Shown here: piece after piece, positions 17,088 to 25,636 of the stretch | Position numbering within the stretch: position 1 is the stretch's first letter | Layout: each line of letters begins with the position of its first letter | Assembly (NCBI GenBank): GCA_900766165.1 | Contig: CAAFUK010000032.1 | Location: 1-64,000 of the forward strand | DNA length: 64,000 nucleotides | Origin: an uncultured Collinsella sp. | Lineage (GTDB): Bacteria > Actinomycetota > Coriobacteriia > Coriobacteriales > Coriobacteriaceae | Direction of reading: 5' to 3' | Translations under genes and position numbers: made by a program | Notes under the pieces: generated by a model | Database searches by the model: none | What the model was told of the DNA's origin: nothing | What the model saw: the letters and a program-made list of their open reading frames with translations, nothing else

Positions 17088-18254
17088 ATGGCTAATCGTT
17101 TCGTTCTCAATACCATCTCTTATCATGGTTCCGGCGCCATCAAGGAGATCCCCGGCGAGCTCCAGCGTCGCGGCTACAAGAAGATCTTCGTCTGCTCCGA
17201 CCCCGATCTGGTCAAGTTTGGCGTTACCGCTAAGGTGACCGACGAGCTCGATGCCGCCGGCATCGCTTGGAGCCTCTACTCCGAGATCAAGCCCAACCCC
17301 ACCATCCAGAACGTCAAGGACGGCGTCGAGGCCTTCAAGGCCGCCGAGGCTGACGCTATCGTGACCATTGGTGGCGGCTCCTCCATGGACACCGCCAAGG
17401 CCATCGGCATTATTATCAACAACCCCGAGTTCGCCGATGTCCGTAGCCTCGAGGGCGTTGCTCCCACCAAGAACCATGCCGTGTTCACTATCGCCGTGCC
17501 GACGACCGCCGGTACTGCTGCCGAGGTGACCATCAACTACGTCATCACCGACCCCGAGAAGGTCCGCAAGTTCGTGTGCGTCGACACCAACGATGCCCCC
17601 GAGGTTGCTGTCGTCGATCCCGACATGATGGCTTCCATGCCCGCCGGCCTGACCGCTTCCACTGGTATGGACGCACTGACCCACGCCATCGAGGGCTACA
17701 CCACCAAGGGCGCCTGGGAGCTTTCCGACATGTTCCACTTTGAGGCTATTAAGCTGATCAGCGAGAACCTGCGCGACTCCGTCGCCGAGGCCAAGTCCGG
17801 TCAGCCCGGCTCCGGCCGCGAGGGCATGGCTCTTGGCCAGTATGTCGCCGGCATGGGCTTTTCCAATGTTGGCCTGGGCATCGACCACGCCATGGCTCAC
17901 ACCCTGTCCGCTCACTACGACACCCCGCACGGCGTCGCCTGCGCCATGCTGCTGCCGATCGCCATGGAGTTCAACAAGCCGGTTTGCGCCGAGCGCTTGG
18001 CCAAGGTTGCCGTTGCCATGGGCGTTGACATCACGGGCATGAGCGCCGACGAGGCTGCCGACGCCGCTATCGCCGCCGTTAAGCAGCTTTCCGCCGACGT
18101 GAACATCCCGCACGTCTGCGAAGCCATGAAGGCTGACGAGATCGAGGTCCTGGCCAAGGACGCCATGGCCGATGCCTGCTTCCCGGGTAACCCGCGCGAG
18201 GCGACGCTCGACGACGTCATCGAGCTCTTCAAGAAGATCTGCCCGGCTGCCTAA
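17088..18254 (+). CDS. fucO: Lactaldehyde reductase / iron-containing alcohol dehydrogenase
   Basis: Cytoplasmic group III alcohol dehydrogenase of 388 residues. It is very close in pattern to FucO, the lactaldehyde:1,2-propanediol oxidoreductase: it begins MANRFVLN, with GGGSSMDTAKAIG (NAD-binding), NNPEFADVRSLEG, and PTTAGTAAEVTINYVITD. The iron-ligand region is intact: TGMDALTHAIEG (Asp and His), then GIDHAMAHTLSAHYDTPHG (two His). Family enzymes reduce short aldehydes with NADH. There are no fucose or rhamnose genes beside it, so it may serve as a general fermentative reductase. GGGAGG lies 7 bp before the ATG; a terminator follows. Confidence 0.92.
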   Translation: MANRFVLNTISYHGSGAIKEIPGELQRRGYKKIFVCSDPDLVKFGVTAKVTDELDAAGIAWSLYSEIKPNPTIQNVKDGVEAFKAAEADAIVTIGGGSSMDTAKAIGIIINNPEFADVRSLEGVAPTKNHAVFTIAVPTTAGTAAEVTINYVITDPEKVRKFVCVDTNDAPEVAVVDPDMMASMPAGLTASTGMDALTHAIEGYTTKGAWELSDMFHFEAIKLISENLRDSVAEAKSGQPGSGREGMALGQYVAGMGFSNVGLGIDHAMAHTLSAHYDTPHGVACAMLLPIAMEFNKPVCAERLAKVAVAMGVDITGMSADEAADAAIAAVKQLSADVNIPHVCEAMKADEIEVLAKDAMADACFPGNPREATLDDVIELFKKICPAA

Positions 18255-18307
18255 CCCAGTTTGGTGGTCCTTCGCCCGTAGGCGTATGGTCTTTTGACTT
18301 GCCGCTG

Positions 18308-18339
18308 GCCCCGCCGCGCTACGCACGGCGGGGCTTTTT
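18308..18339 (+). terminator. Intrinsic terminator after fucO
   Basis: GCCCCGCCG pairs with CGGCGGGGC around a 9-base loop and is followed by five T residues. Confidence 0.9.
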
Positions 18340-18414
18340 GTGCTGCGTCAATGTCTTGAGACGGGTAAAACTAAAGCATGCTGCCCGCTGCGGATAGGTG
18401 GTGCACTTCCCAGC

Positions 18415-18648
18415 GTGCATTTTTGGGAGTATTCAGCAAGCTCTTAAAAATGCATAACGTTGTGAATGGGCCGTAGTGGCCCACAGGCGCCTATCGACAG
18501 CCAATGTGGGTGGGCTATCGATGAGCGGAGGGGGTTGTTACTGAGTTTCTGCTTTGCGACGACCTGCAACCTTGCTGCAACCGCGTCGTTTTGTCGTTTG
18601 TGATGGGGCTGTTGGGGCCCACGGTGCTGAATACTCCGTTTTTTGCAC
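18415..18648. repeat. Inverted pair of GGAGTATTCAGCA motifs
   Basis: GTGCA, a short A/T run, then GGAGTATTCAGCA occurs on the plus strand at 18415-18438 and on the minus strand at 18625-18648. The rest of the 18340-18858 gap contains no supported gene. The start of the M42 peptidase leader lies at its end. Confidence 0.5.
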
Positions 18649-18858
18649 GGTCCAAGGTGGGGTACCCTGAGACGAAGCAAAAAGATACCTCATCTTTATG
18701 CAGATACCTATAGGATTTATGCAAGATTGGGATTGTAAACCGTGCGCGTGCGCAAAATCGGCGCGAGGACGTCTGGAGGTGGCTCGGCTCCCAGAGCCTT
18801 GCGCGTGCAGAACGGTTAAAATCGGGACTCGGTCTTAGTTTTGCTTGGAAGGATGCAC

Positions 18859-19902
18859 ATGGCTTCTGTAATCGATGCTTCTCTAGAGGAGACGCTCTCC
18901 TATATTACTGACCAGTTGAAGGCGCTTACCTCGATTGCTTCGCCTACGGGCTATACCCGTGCGGCGACTGATTATCTGATGGAAACGTTGCGTGATATGG
19001 GCTTTGGGCCCGAGCGCTCCAATAAGGGCAACGTACTGGTTGAGCTTGGCGGCGAGGGCGAGCCGCTTGTGTTGGCGAGCCATGTCGATACCCTGGGCGC
19101 CATGGTGCGCTCCATTAAGGACAATGGTCGCCTGCGCCCCACGACCCTCGGCGGGCATCAGTGGTCTACGGCCGATGGCGAGAACTGCACCGTTTATACG
19201 CGCGACGGCAATGTCTACACGGGTGTGGTTCTTAATACCGAGCCTTCGGCGCACGTGGCCGATGAGCCGGTCAAAACCATCGAGAAGAACATGGAGATCT
19301 TGCTCGACGAGAACGTCGATAGCAAGGATGATGTGCTCGAGCTGGGTATTCAGACCGGCGACATCATCGCTATGGATCCGCGTACCACGGTGACGGAGAG
19401 CGGCTACATCAAGAGTCGCTTCTTGGACGACAAGCTGTCGGCCTCCATTTTGCTGGGTTTGGCCCGCGCCGTCGCCGAAGGCGAGGTGACGCTTTCGCGC
19501 AAGGTTTCGTTGCTCTTTACGGTGTACGAGGAGGTCGGCCACGGCGGTGCCTTTGTGCCGGCCGACACGCGCGAGATGATCAGCGTGGACATGGGCTGCG
19601 TGGGTGACGACCTGGGCTGCACCGAGCGCATGGTTTCGATTTGCGCCAAGGATTCGGGTGGTCCGTACAACTACGACCTGGTAACCACGCTGTCCAACAT
19701 CGCGCGCGAGCTGGAGCTCGATTACGCCATCGACGTGTACCCGCATTACGGATCCGACGTCGAGGCCACGCTCTCGGCCGGCTACGACATCCGTCACGGC
19801 CTGATCGGCCCCGGCGTGTACGCGAGCCACAACTACGAGCGCAGCCACATCGACGGCGTGCGCAATACCTACGAGCTGGTTCGCGCCTACGTTCAGCGCT
19901 AG
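18859..19902 (+). CDS. M42-family metallopeptidase (aminopeptidase)
   Basis: Cytoplasmic di-metal aminopeptidase of 347 residues, in the PepA/FrvX/TET-like M42 family. Metal-binding and catalytic stretches are visible: LASHVDTLGAMV (first His and Asp), SRFLDDKLSASILLG (bridging Asp), TVYEEVGHGGA (the catalytic EE pair), ISVDMGCVG (Asp) and a late ASHNYERSHIDG with the final His. Members form large oligomers that trim peptides. The ATG at 18859 follows GGAAGGA; an ATG 6 bp upstream is too close to that site. It is monocistronic with its own terminator. Confidence 0.88.
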   Translation: MASVIDASLEETLSYITDQLKALTSIASPTGYTRAATDYLMETLRDMGFGPERSNKGNVLVELGGEGEPLVLASHVDTLGAMVRSIKDNGRLRPTTLGGHQWSTADGENCTVYTRDGNVYTGVVLNTEPSAHVADEPVKTIEKNMEILLDENVDSKDDVLELGIQTGDIIAMDPRTTVTESGYIKSRFLDDKLSASILLGLARAVAEGEVTLSRKVSLLFTVYEEVGHGGAFVPADTREMISVDMGCVGDDLGCTERMVSICAKDSGGPYNYDLVTTLSNIARELELDYAIDVYPHYGSDVEATLSAGYDIRHGLIGPGVYASHNYERSHIDGVRNTYELVRAYVQR

Positions 19903-19937
19903 GGGAGTAGCTTGCGACTCGGCTGACCAATCGCTAA

Positions 19938-19961
19938 GGCCCGATTTCTCGGGCCTTTTTT
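19938..19961 (+). terminator. Intrinsic terminator after the M42 peptidase
   Basis: GGCCCGA pairs with TCGGGCC around TTTC and is followed by six T residues. Confidence 0.92.
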
Positions 19962-19972
19962 CGCTTTGGGTT

Positions 19973-20009
19973 GTTTAGTATTATGATGCATGTAATCTAT
20001 TAACTAAAC
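19973..20009 (+). promoter_or_regulatory. AT-rich inverted repeat upstream of the HTH-kinase gene
   Basis: GTTTAGT (19973-19979) and ACTAAAC (20003-20009) form a 7-bp inverted repeat in very AT-rich DNA that must hold the promoter. The gene begins 32 bp later and encodes its own DNA-binding domain, so autorepression through this site is a reasonable guess. Confidence 0.35.
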
Positions 20010-20040
20010 GTTTAAATTACTTAACGAGGTGATGCGGTGT

Positions 20041-21414
20041 ATGGATACGTCTGAGTACTTGTCTATGGGTGATGCTGCCCGCCTGCTGGGCGTTACGAAA
20101 GCCCGCATATCTCAACTTGCCGCATCGGGAACGCTCGCGTGCGATATTGTGGGCGGACGGAAGATGGTCGAGTACAATTCCGCGGTCGCTTATCAAAAGG
20201 TCCGCAAACGTGGACGCCGTCCTGCGGCCGATGTGGGGCGCAAGTTTACGCTGATGTCCGCCGATTACGAGGTTGCGCGTGTCTCATTTGATCCGACGCG
20301 TGAGTTTCCCTTCGAAATCGCCGAGGTACTCGATGCGCAGAGGATGCCGTTTGGCACGTGCTCGAGCTCTTCTCCTACGGTGAATAAACGGGAGCTCAAC
20401 GTGTGGTGGAGCCATCGGTCGGTGCCCGATGTTCGCCCTGGGCTTATTTCGCGCTACCGCGAGCTGGGGATTGCTAACGGCGTTGAGGTTCCGGTTCGGT
20501 GCCTGGGCCTATCACTTTCGGATTGTTATTGGCTGCGGCCGGCAGAATGCGACGGGTTCGAATGGCGAAACCTCAATTACTTCGAGAACGATTTTGAGCG
20601 ATCGGCGTCCGAAGAGCGTTCGGGTTGGCTGGAAGGCATCGGTCTTAAAAATCCCGACAACACATCCGAGGGCGAGCTTCCTAAATCGTGGATGATTCGC
20701 AACGGTGTTCGCGTTCTGGTCAAGGGGTGCGGCATGGACGACCAACGGCCCTTTAACGAGGCGGTTGCAACGGCCCTGCATCGTCGCTTGCTGTCGGAGG
20801 GCGAGTTTGTTCCTTATACGGTTGAGCGGATGTTCGATGGCCCTGTGTGTCTGTGCGACGACTTTCTTGACGGCCGCGAGGAATACGTTCCGGCTGTTTC
20901 CGTTAAGGGCGCACTTGGTAGCCAGCGGGGAAACTCGACGTACGACCGGTACTGCCGCTTCCTTGGTAAGCATGGAGCAGACGAGGCTGCCGTGAGAAGG
21001 TCTATGTCGCAGATGATTGTCTGCGATGCCCTTTTGGCCAACAGCGACCGCCATTGGCGAAACTTCGGCATCATCCGCAATGTCGACACCCTGGAGATAA
21101 GGCCTGCCCCGCTGTTCGATAGCGGCAACTGCCTGTGGTACAACGTATCAACTGCCGTGCTCGCAGCTGGGGAGTTTGGGTTTTCCGCTAAGCCGTTTGG
21201 GCCCGACCCTTCCGTCCAGCTGGCGCTTGCGGACTCGGTCGATTGGTTCGATCCATCGCGGCTCAACGGATTTGTTGATGAGGCGATCGAGATTCTTTCG
21301 CAGAGCGAATGGGCGACGGCGGAGGGTCGACTCGAGGCCATTTGCCGCGGCCTCGAGCGTCGCGTAATCGAGGTTAGTGCCGCTGTTGAGGTGCTTCGAC
21401 ACGTGCAGCGATAA
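20041..21414 (+). CDS. HTH-domain/HipA-like kinase fusion
   Basis: Protein of about 457 residues. Residues about 5-58 form an excisionase/MerR-type helix-turn-helix (MGDAARLLGVTKARISQLAASG ending in the wing VGGRKMVEY). A central region without a clear match follows. The C-terminal half contains HipA-like kinase motifs: CDALLANSDRHWRNFGII (catalytic Asp/Asn loop) and APLFDSGNCLW (metal-binding DxG). HipA proteins phosphorylate a target such as a tRNA synthetase and cause growth arrest, and are normally held by a separate HipB. No HipB gene is adjacent, so the built-in HTH may supply self-regulation. ATG 20041 is preferred for spacing from GAGGTGA. Confidence 0.72.
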   Translation: MDTSEYLSMGDAARLLGVTKARISQLAASGTLACDIVGGRKMVEYNSAVAYQKVRKRGRRPAADVGRKFTLMSADYEVARVSFDPTREFPFEIAEVLDAQRMPFGTCSSSSPTVNKRELNVWWSHRSVPDVRPGLISRYRELGIANGVEVPVRCLGLSLSDCYWLRPAECDGFEWRNLNYFENDFERSASEERSGWLEGIGLKNPDNTSEGELPKSWMIRNGVRVLVKGCGMDDQRPFNEAVATALHRRLLSEGEFVPYTVERMFDGPVCLCDDFLDGREEYVPAVSVKGALGSQRGNSTYDRYCRFLGKHGADEAAVRRSMSQMIVCDALLANSDRHWRNFGIIRNVDTLEIRPAPLFDSGNCLWYNVSTAVLAAGEFGFSAKPFGPDPSVQLALADSVDWFDPSRLNGFVDEAIEILSQSEWATAEGRLEAICRGLERRVIEVSAAVEVLRHVQR

Positions 21415-21422
21415 ACCTGCGG

Positions 21423-22523
21423 CTACTTAAGTGCGCCGGTCACCGTACCGCCACCCAGGACGATGTCGCCGCGATAGACGACGACGGCTTGGCCGGGGGC
21501 GATGGCTCGTTGCGGCTCGTCAAAAGTTAGCAGCATTTGTCCGTCGGCGTCACGCGTAAGGGTCGCTGCCTGGTCCTTTTGACGGTAGCGGTACTTGGCA
21601 CCTACGCGAATGCCGCCGGCGTCGAGCTCCGCCTCCATGCGTGCGTCCGGCGCGCTCCAGATCCACTCATCGGCAGTTAGCGCCGAGGCCGCCAGGTCCT
21701 CGGCCTCGCCCAAATGCACGGTGTTGTTGGCGGCGTCGACGCCCGTCACATACACGGGATGCGCCATCGCGACGCCCAGGCCCTTGCGCTGGCCGATGGT
21801 GTAGCGCAGCGCGCCGTTGTGGTGCCCGACCACGCTGCCGTCGCGCCACACAATGTCGCCCGGTGCAGCGGCATGTCCGCAGCGGCGCTCGATATAGCCT
21901 GCGTAGTCACCGTCCGCGATAAAGCAGATGTCCTCGCTTTCGGCCTTCTGGGCGTTGGTAAAGCCCTGCTCGGCGGCTATGCGGCGCACGTCGCGCTCTT
22001 TGTCCAGGCCAGCCAGCGGAAAGATCGTGTGCGCCAGGCGCTCCTGCGTAAGTGAATACAAAAAGTAGCTTTGGTCCTTTTTGGGGTCCTCGCCGCGATG
22101 TAGCTGCCAGGTGCCGTCTGCCGCCTGGCTTGTTTTGGCGTAATGTCCCGTTGCGATGTAGTCGCAGCCCATGTCCAGCGCCGCATCGAGCAGTGCGCCA
22201 AACTTAATGTGGCGGTTGCAGATAATGCACGGGTTGGGCGTCAGCCCCTCCTGGTAGGCGTTCACAAAGCGCTCGATAACACTGCGGTCGAAGGTCTGCT
22301 GCAGGTCGAGCACATGATGGGGTATCCCCAGACGCTCGGCGACCGCCTTCGCGTCGGCGATGTCGCGGCCGACCTTACTCATGCCCGTGGCGGGGTCGGG
22401 TGCGGGGCAGGTGAGGCGCATGGTGGCACCGACGCATTCGTAGCCCTGGCTTTTGAGCAGGTACGCGGTCACGCTGGAATCGACGCCGCCGCTCATGGCG
22501 ACGAGCACGCGCTTGTTGTGCAT
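21423..22523 (-). CDS. mnmA: tRNA-specific 2-thiouridylase
   Basis: Cytoplasmic enzyme of 366 residues that thiolates U34 of tRNA(Lys/Glu/Gln) using ATP and a persulfide sulfur donor. It has the N-type PP-loop SGGVDSS (residues 11-17), [13 protein letters not shown] with the first catalytic Cys, the tRNA-recognition/active loop region, and ESEDICFI with the second catalytic Cys. The C-terminal half has the family barrel ([40 protein letters not shown]). Length is normal. It follows cysK on the same strand, separated by a terminator, and sulfur use links both. Confidence 0.96.
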   Translation of the reverse strand: MHNKRVLVAMSGGVDSSVTAYLLKSQGYECVGATMRLTCPAPDPATGMSKVGRDIADAKAVAERLGIPHHVLDLQQTFDRSVIERFVNAYQEGLTPNPCIICNRHIKFGALLDAALDMGCDYIATGHYAKTSQAADGTWQLHRGEDPKKDQSYFLYSLTQERLAHTIFPLAGLDKERDVRRIAAEQGFTNAQKAESEDICFIADGDYAGYIERRCGHAAAPGDIVWRDGSVVGHHNGALRYTIGQRKGLGVAMAHPVYVTGVDAANNTVHLGEAEDLAASALTADEWIWSAPDARMEAELDAGGIRVGAKYRYRQKDQAATLTRDADGQMLLTFDEPQRAIAPGQAVVVYRGDIVLGGGTVTGALK

Positions 22524-22552
22524 GGGGAGGTTCTCCTTGGTGGCATGTGGCC

Positions 22553-22591
22553 AAAAAAGAAAAGCGGCGCGGGAGGCTGGTTCCGCGCCGC
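22553..22591 (-). terminator. Intrinsic terminator after cysK
   Basis: On the minus strand GCGGCGCGG pairs with CCGCGCCGC around a 10-base loop, followed by a TTTTCTTTTTT run. It lies between cysK and mnmA. Confidence 0.9.
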
Positions 22592-22704
22592 AGACATTGT
22601 AGCAAGTTCGGGCGTCGTGTGGGACACCCTAACGAGATGGGCTCAGGCGGCCAGAAGAGAGGGTAGACCGGCGTGCCTTGGGCCTATCGACAAGTGACGG
22701 GCCC

Positions 22705-23643
22705 TTAGTCCTGGAAGAGCGCCGTGGACAGGTAGCGCTCGCCGGTGTCGGCAAGCAGGGCCACGATGGTCTTGCCCTCGTTCTCGGGGCGCTTGGCCAG
22801 TTGCAGTGCGGCCCACACGGCGGCACCGGACGAAATGCCCACGAGCACGCCCTCCTTGTGGCCCACGGCGCGGCCGGTGGCAAAGGCGTCGTCGTTCTCG
22901 ACGGGGATGATCTCGTCGTAGACCTGGGTGTCGAGGACGTCGGGCACAAAGCCGGCACCGATGCCCTGGATCTTGTGCGGGCCGGCCTGGCCCTTAGAGA
23001 GCACCGGTGAGGTGGCGGGCTCAACGGCGACGACCTGAATCTCGGGGTTCTGCTCCTTGAGGAATTCGCCCACGCCGGTCACGGTACCGCCGGTGCCAAC
23101 GCCGGCGACGAAAATGTCGACCTGGCCGTCGGTGTCGTCCCAGATCTCGGGGCCGGTCGTGGCCTTGTGAATGGCCGGGTTGGCGGGGTTCACAAACTGG
23201 CCGGCGATGATGCTGTTGGGAGTCTCCTTCTGCAGCTCCTCGGCCTTGGCGATAGCGCCCTTCATACCCTTGGAGCCGTCGGTGAGCACGAGCTGCGCAC
23301 CGTATGCCTGCATCAGCTTGCGGCGCTCGACGGACATGGTCTCGGGCATGGTGATGATCACCTTGTAGCCGCGGGCGGCCGCCACCGAGGCGATGCCGAC
23401 GCCGGTGTTGCCGCTTGTGGGCTCGATGATGGTGTAGTCGCCGCCGCGCACGAGCTTGCCTGCCTTCTCGGCCTCGTCAATCATGTTCTTGGCGACGCGG
23501 TCTTTAACGGACCCGGCGGGGTTGAAGTATTCCAGTTTGACGAGCACGCGAGCCTTGAGGTCCTCGTCGGCCTCAAAGTGGGTGAGCTCCAGAAGCGGGG
23601 TGTGGCCGATAAGCTGATCGATGGACGTGTAAACCTTGCTCAT
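22705..23643 (-). CDS. cysK: Cysteine synthase A (O-acetylserine sulfhydrylase)
   Basis: PLP enzyme of 312 residues that makes L-cysteine from O-acetylserine and sulfide. The PLP lysine lies in [16 protein letters not shown]. The substrate loop [11 protein letters not shown], the phosphate-binding glycine loop [14 protein letters not shown] and the late [12 protein letters not shown] are all intact. Length is normal. GGAGG precedes the ATG. It is divergent from an Rrf2-type regulator, with a nested palindrome over its -10 box, which points to control by that regulator. Confidence 0.96.
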   Translation of the reverse strand: MSKVYTSIDQLIGHTPLLELTHFEADEDLKARVLVKLEYFNPAGSVKDRVAKNMIDEAEKAGKLVRGGDYTIIEPTSGNTGVGIASVAAARGYKVIITMPETMSVERRKLMQAYGAQLVLTDGSKGMKGAIAKAEELQKETPNSIIAGQFVNPANPAIHKATTGPEIWDDTDGQVDIFVAGVGTGGTVTGVGEFLKEQNPEIQVVAVEPATSPVLSKGQAGPHKIQGIGAGFVPDVLDTQVYDEIIPVENDDAFATGRAVGHKEGVLVGISSGAAVWAALQLAKRPENEGKTIVALLADTGERYLSTALFQD

Positions 23644-23702
23644 GGTGAACCTCCAAAGTGTTCAAGTTGCTGGTTGCCGTGTGGATTTACGGCGTGTCTA
23701 AT

Positions 23703-23748
23703 AGCTAAACCCATAAACCTTATAGGTTGTTCGTTTAGCTGTTGGCAA
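23703..23748 (-). promoter_or_regulatory. cysK promoter with nested palindromic operator
   Basis: On the minus strand TTGCCA (-35, 23748-23743) and TATAAG (-10, 23724-23719) are 18 bp apart. The -10 is the centre of a palindrome, AACCT TAT AGGTT (23716-23728). A second inverted repeat, AGCTAAAC / GTTTAGCT (23703-23710 and 23733-23740), surrounds it. A repressor bound here would block cysK; the Rrf2 protein encoded divergently is the obvious candidate. Confidence 0.55.
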
Positions 23749-23896
23749 GCATAGTAGACACTAAAGCCTAGTAATGCAATAGGAAATAGAAGATTATTAC
23801 AAGCTGATTAACCATCTTGACCGGAACGGGTATTTTCAAACCCATTTTTTCGGCTAGAATTTCAACGGACTAAAAGACCGAAAGGCAGCACTATAT

Positions 23897-24325
23897 ATGT
23901 TGGTTTCTACTAAGGGCAGGTACGCCCTGCGCGTTATGGTTGACCTGGCCGAGCACCAGGCGGCCGGCCGCATCCCGCTCAAAGAGATCGCGGCGCGTCA
24001 GGGTATTTCGGAGAAGTACCTCGAGAATATTCTGGCTACGCTCGTGCGCGCCAACATGCTTTCGGGCATGCGTGGCAAGGGCGGCGGCTATGTGCTCACG
24101 CGCCCGCCCGAGCAGTACACGGTGGGTGAGATCTTGCGCCTGACCGAGGGCAGTCTGGCGCCGGTCGCCTGCCTGGATGGCGACTGCAAGGGTTGCTCGC
24201 GATCTGAGGAGTGCCCCACGCTCGACGTGTGGAAGAACCTGGACAAGCTCATCAACGACTACCTCGACGGCGTGACGCTCGACCAGCTTGTCGCTCCCAA
24301 CCATGGCTACGACTACGTCATCTAA
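23897..24325 (+). CDS. Rrf2-family transcriptional regulator (IscR/CymR-like)
   Basis: DNA-binding regulator of 142 residues. The N-terminal winged helix (STKGRYALRVMVDLAEH, IPLKEIAARQGISEKYLENIL, RGKGGGYVLTRP) is typical of Rrf2. The cysteines Cys92, Cys97, Cys100 and Cys106 sit where IscR holds its Fe-S cluster, so it may sense Fe-S or redox status; CymR, the cysteine regulator, lacks such a set. Being divergent from cysK, it probably controls sulfur assimilation or cysteine/Fe-S balance. The ATG is supported by GAAAGGCAG upstream. Confidence 0.88.
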   Translation: MLVSTKGRYALRVMVDLAEHQAAGRIPLKEIAARQGISEKYLENILATLVRANMLSGMRGKGGGYVLTRPPEQYTVGEILRLTEGSLAPVACLDGDCKGCSRSEECPTLDVWKNLDKLINDYLDGVTLDQLVAPNHGYDYVI

Positions 24326-24332
24326 CCCACAC

Positions 24333-24363
24333 CTGCCATTTGGGGACGGGGCGTAAATGGTAG
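24333..24363. repeat. REP-like hairpin with GGGGACGGGG loop
   Basis: The stem TGCCATTT / AAATGGTA (one G-T pair) encloses GGGGACGGGGCGT. It starts 8 bp after the rrf2-type gene, before the terminator. It shares the loop but not the stem with 14677-14711 and 38356-38393. Confidence 0.6.
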
Positions 24364-24395
24364 ATTTTCTTGCCCTCTGAGACTTGGCAAATAAG

Positions 24396-24426
24396 AAGGC
24401 CGCCCATTTTTGCGATGGGCGGCCTT
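24396..24426. terminator. Bidirectional terminator between convergent genes
   Basis: AAGGCCGCCCAT pairs perfectly with ATGGGCGGCCTT around a 7-base loop. T-rich sequence follows on both strands. It serves the Rrf2 gene (plus) and the YvlD-like gene (minus). Confidence 0.88.
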
Positions 24427-24462
24427 TGATTTGGTCCGATGAGTTTGTGTGCCGGGGGCGTT

Positions 24463-24828
24463 CTACTCTTCGGCAATACTATCGAGGATACTGCGCATGA
24501 TGGACACTAGGATGCTGCCCATAAAGGCCGAGCCAAAGCCGGCGATGGAGATGCCGACGCCCAACAGGTTGACCGACAGGTAGCTGGCGAGCTCCAGCAT
24601 AAAGCTGTTGAGCACGAGCTGGAAAATGCCGAGCGTAATGATCGTGAGCGGCAGCGAGATGACCGTGAGGAACGGTTTGACGAACGAATCGACGATGTTG
24701 AGGAACAGTCCCACAAAGGCAAAGCAGACCCAGGCCTCGGCAAAGCCGAAAGGTTGGATGCCGGGGACGAGGAACGTGGCGATCGCGATGGCGATCGAGG
24801 TGAAGAGCCAGTTAAGCATAAAGCGCAT
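24463..24828 (-). CDS. YvlD-like / phage holin family 4 membrane protein
   Basis: Small membrane protein of 121 residues with four hydrophobic segments: LNWLFTSIAIAIATFLVP, AWVCFAFVGLFLNIVD, a conserved central stretch (VKPFLTVISLPLTIITLGIFQLVLN), and a C-terminal GSAFMGSILVSIMRSIL. The middle motif is characteristic of the YvlD/DUF360 family. That family is annotated as holin-like but is chromosomal and widespread; its role is not established. No phage genes are nearby. Confidence 0.82.
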   Translation of the reverse strand: MRFMLNWLFTSIAIAIATFLVPGIQPFGFAEAWVCFAFVGLFLNIVDSFVKPFLTVISLPLTIITLGIFQLVLNSFMLELASYLSVNLLGVGISIAGFGSAFMGSILVSIMRSILDSIAEE

Positions 24829-25152
24829 GGCGTGAATCCTTTCTTGCGCCGGGGTTGCTGGCGTCGCGTGAAGCGGCTTGCGGCGGCGATTTGGATGGTT
24901 GCGCGGGCGCGCCGCGGTGTTTGGGCGCCCATTGTCTCAAATATTCGTGGAGCTTACGTGCGCATATGGTTTCTAAACGGCGTTCGTCCTGAAAAACGCG
25001 CCGCTGGCAGAGAGTCTTGTCGCTTTAGTTTGGTGGTGTGCTACACTGCTACGGGCAAAAGCCACAGGCGTTGCCCTATTGCATAGAACGGGCGAACGAT
25101 GCCCGATGTCAGTATCAACTTCGATGCCTTTTGGCGGGTTTGGCGGTGATCG
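24829..25152. other. Divergent intergenic region without a gene
   Basis: No supported coding frame. The right part contains TTGTCG (25017) and TACACT (25042), a weak promoter pair with 19-bp spacing that could drive the YerC-like gene. Nothing else stands out. Confidence 0.4.
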
Positions 25153-25452
25153 ATGAATATCGAGAACATGTTTGACAAGCCTGATGTCAAGCAGCTGGTC
25201 CACGCATTTAGCCTTTTGGACGACGAGAAGGATATCCAAGCGTTTTTGACCGATATCTGCACGCCGCGCGAGATTTGCGACCTTTCTCAGCGTTTGCAGG
25301 TTGCGCGCTATTTGGACGAGGGCGAGCCTTATGTTGAGGTTCAGGCCCGTACCGGCGCTTCGTCCACCACGGTGAGCCGCGTTTCAAAGGCGCTGAACGG
25401 CGAGTACGGTGGCTACCGCAAGATCCTCATTAAGTTGGAGGATGGCGAGTAG
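25153..25452 (+). CDS. YerC/YecD-family TrpR-like regulator
   Basis: Small DNA-binding protein of 99 residues of the TrpR superfamily. It contains LLDDEKDIQAFLTDICTPREICDLSQRLQVARYLDEGEPYVEVQARTGASSTTVSRVSKAL, where the TGASSTTVSRVSKAL helix-turn-helix corresponds to the TrpR recognition region. YerC in Bacillus is a small regulator of uncertain ligand; no trp genes are near. It ends 24 bp before a terminator and is followed by addB. Confidence 0.88.
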   Translation: MNIENMFDKPDVKQLVHAFSLLDDEKDIQAFLTDICTPREICDLSQRLQVARYLDEGEPYVEVQARTGASSTTVSRVSKALNGEYGGYRKILIKLEDGE

Positions 25453-25476
25453 GCCGGCGACAAAAACGAATTGTGC

Positions 25477-25504
25477 AAAACCGCTCCTCCGGGGGCGGTT
25501 TTTA
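25477..25504 (+). terminator. Intrinsic terminator after the YerC-like gene
   Basis: AAAACCGC ... GCGGTTTTT forms a stem with a short C/G-rich loop and a run of five T residues. Confidence 0.85.
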
Positions 25505-25636
25505 TATGCCCGCAATCGGCTGGTTCGTTGGGGCCAGGTTGCTTTGTACCAAAAGATGGAGCTGTGGTGGCAATGTGTCCGCGTGGGCGGGTAGGATGGA
25601 TGCATTGATTATTGCGAACAGTTTGAGCGGAGGACC

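Noticed and set aside
20560..20575. GGTTCGAATGGC, resembling a tRNA T-loop
   Set aside because: It lies inside the HipA-like gene in frame and no acceptor or anticodon stem can be drawn around it.
24463..24828. Prophage lysis gene
   Set aside because: The holin-like label comes from family naming only; there are no phage genes nearby and the protein fits the chromosomal YvlD group.
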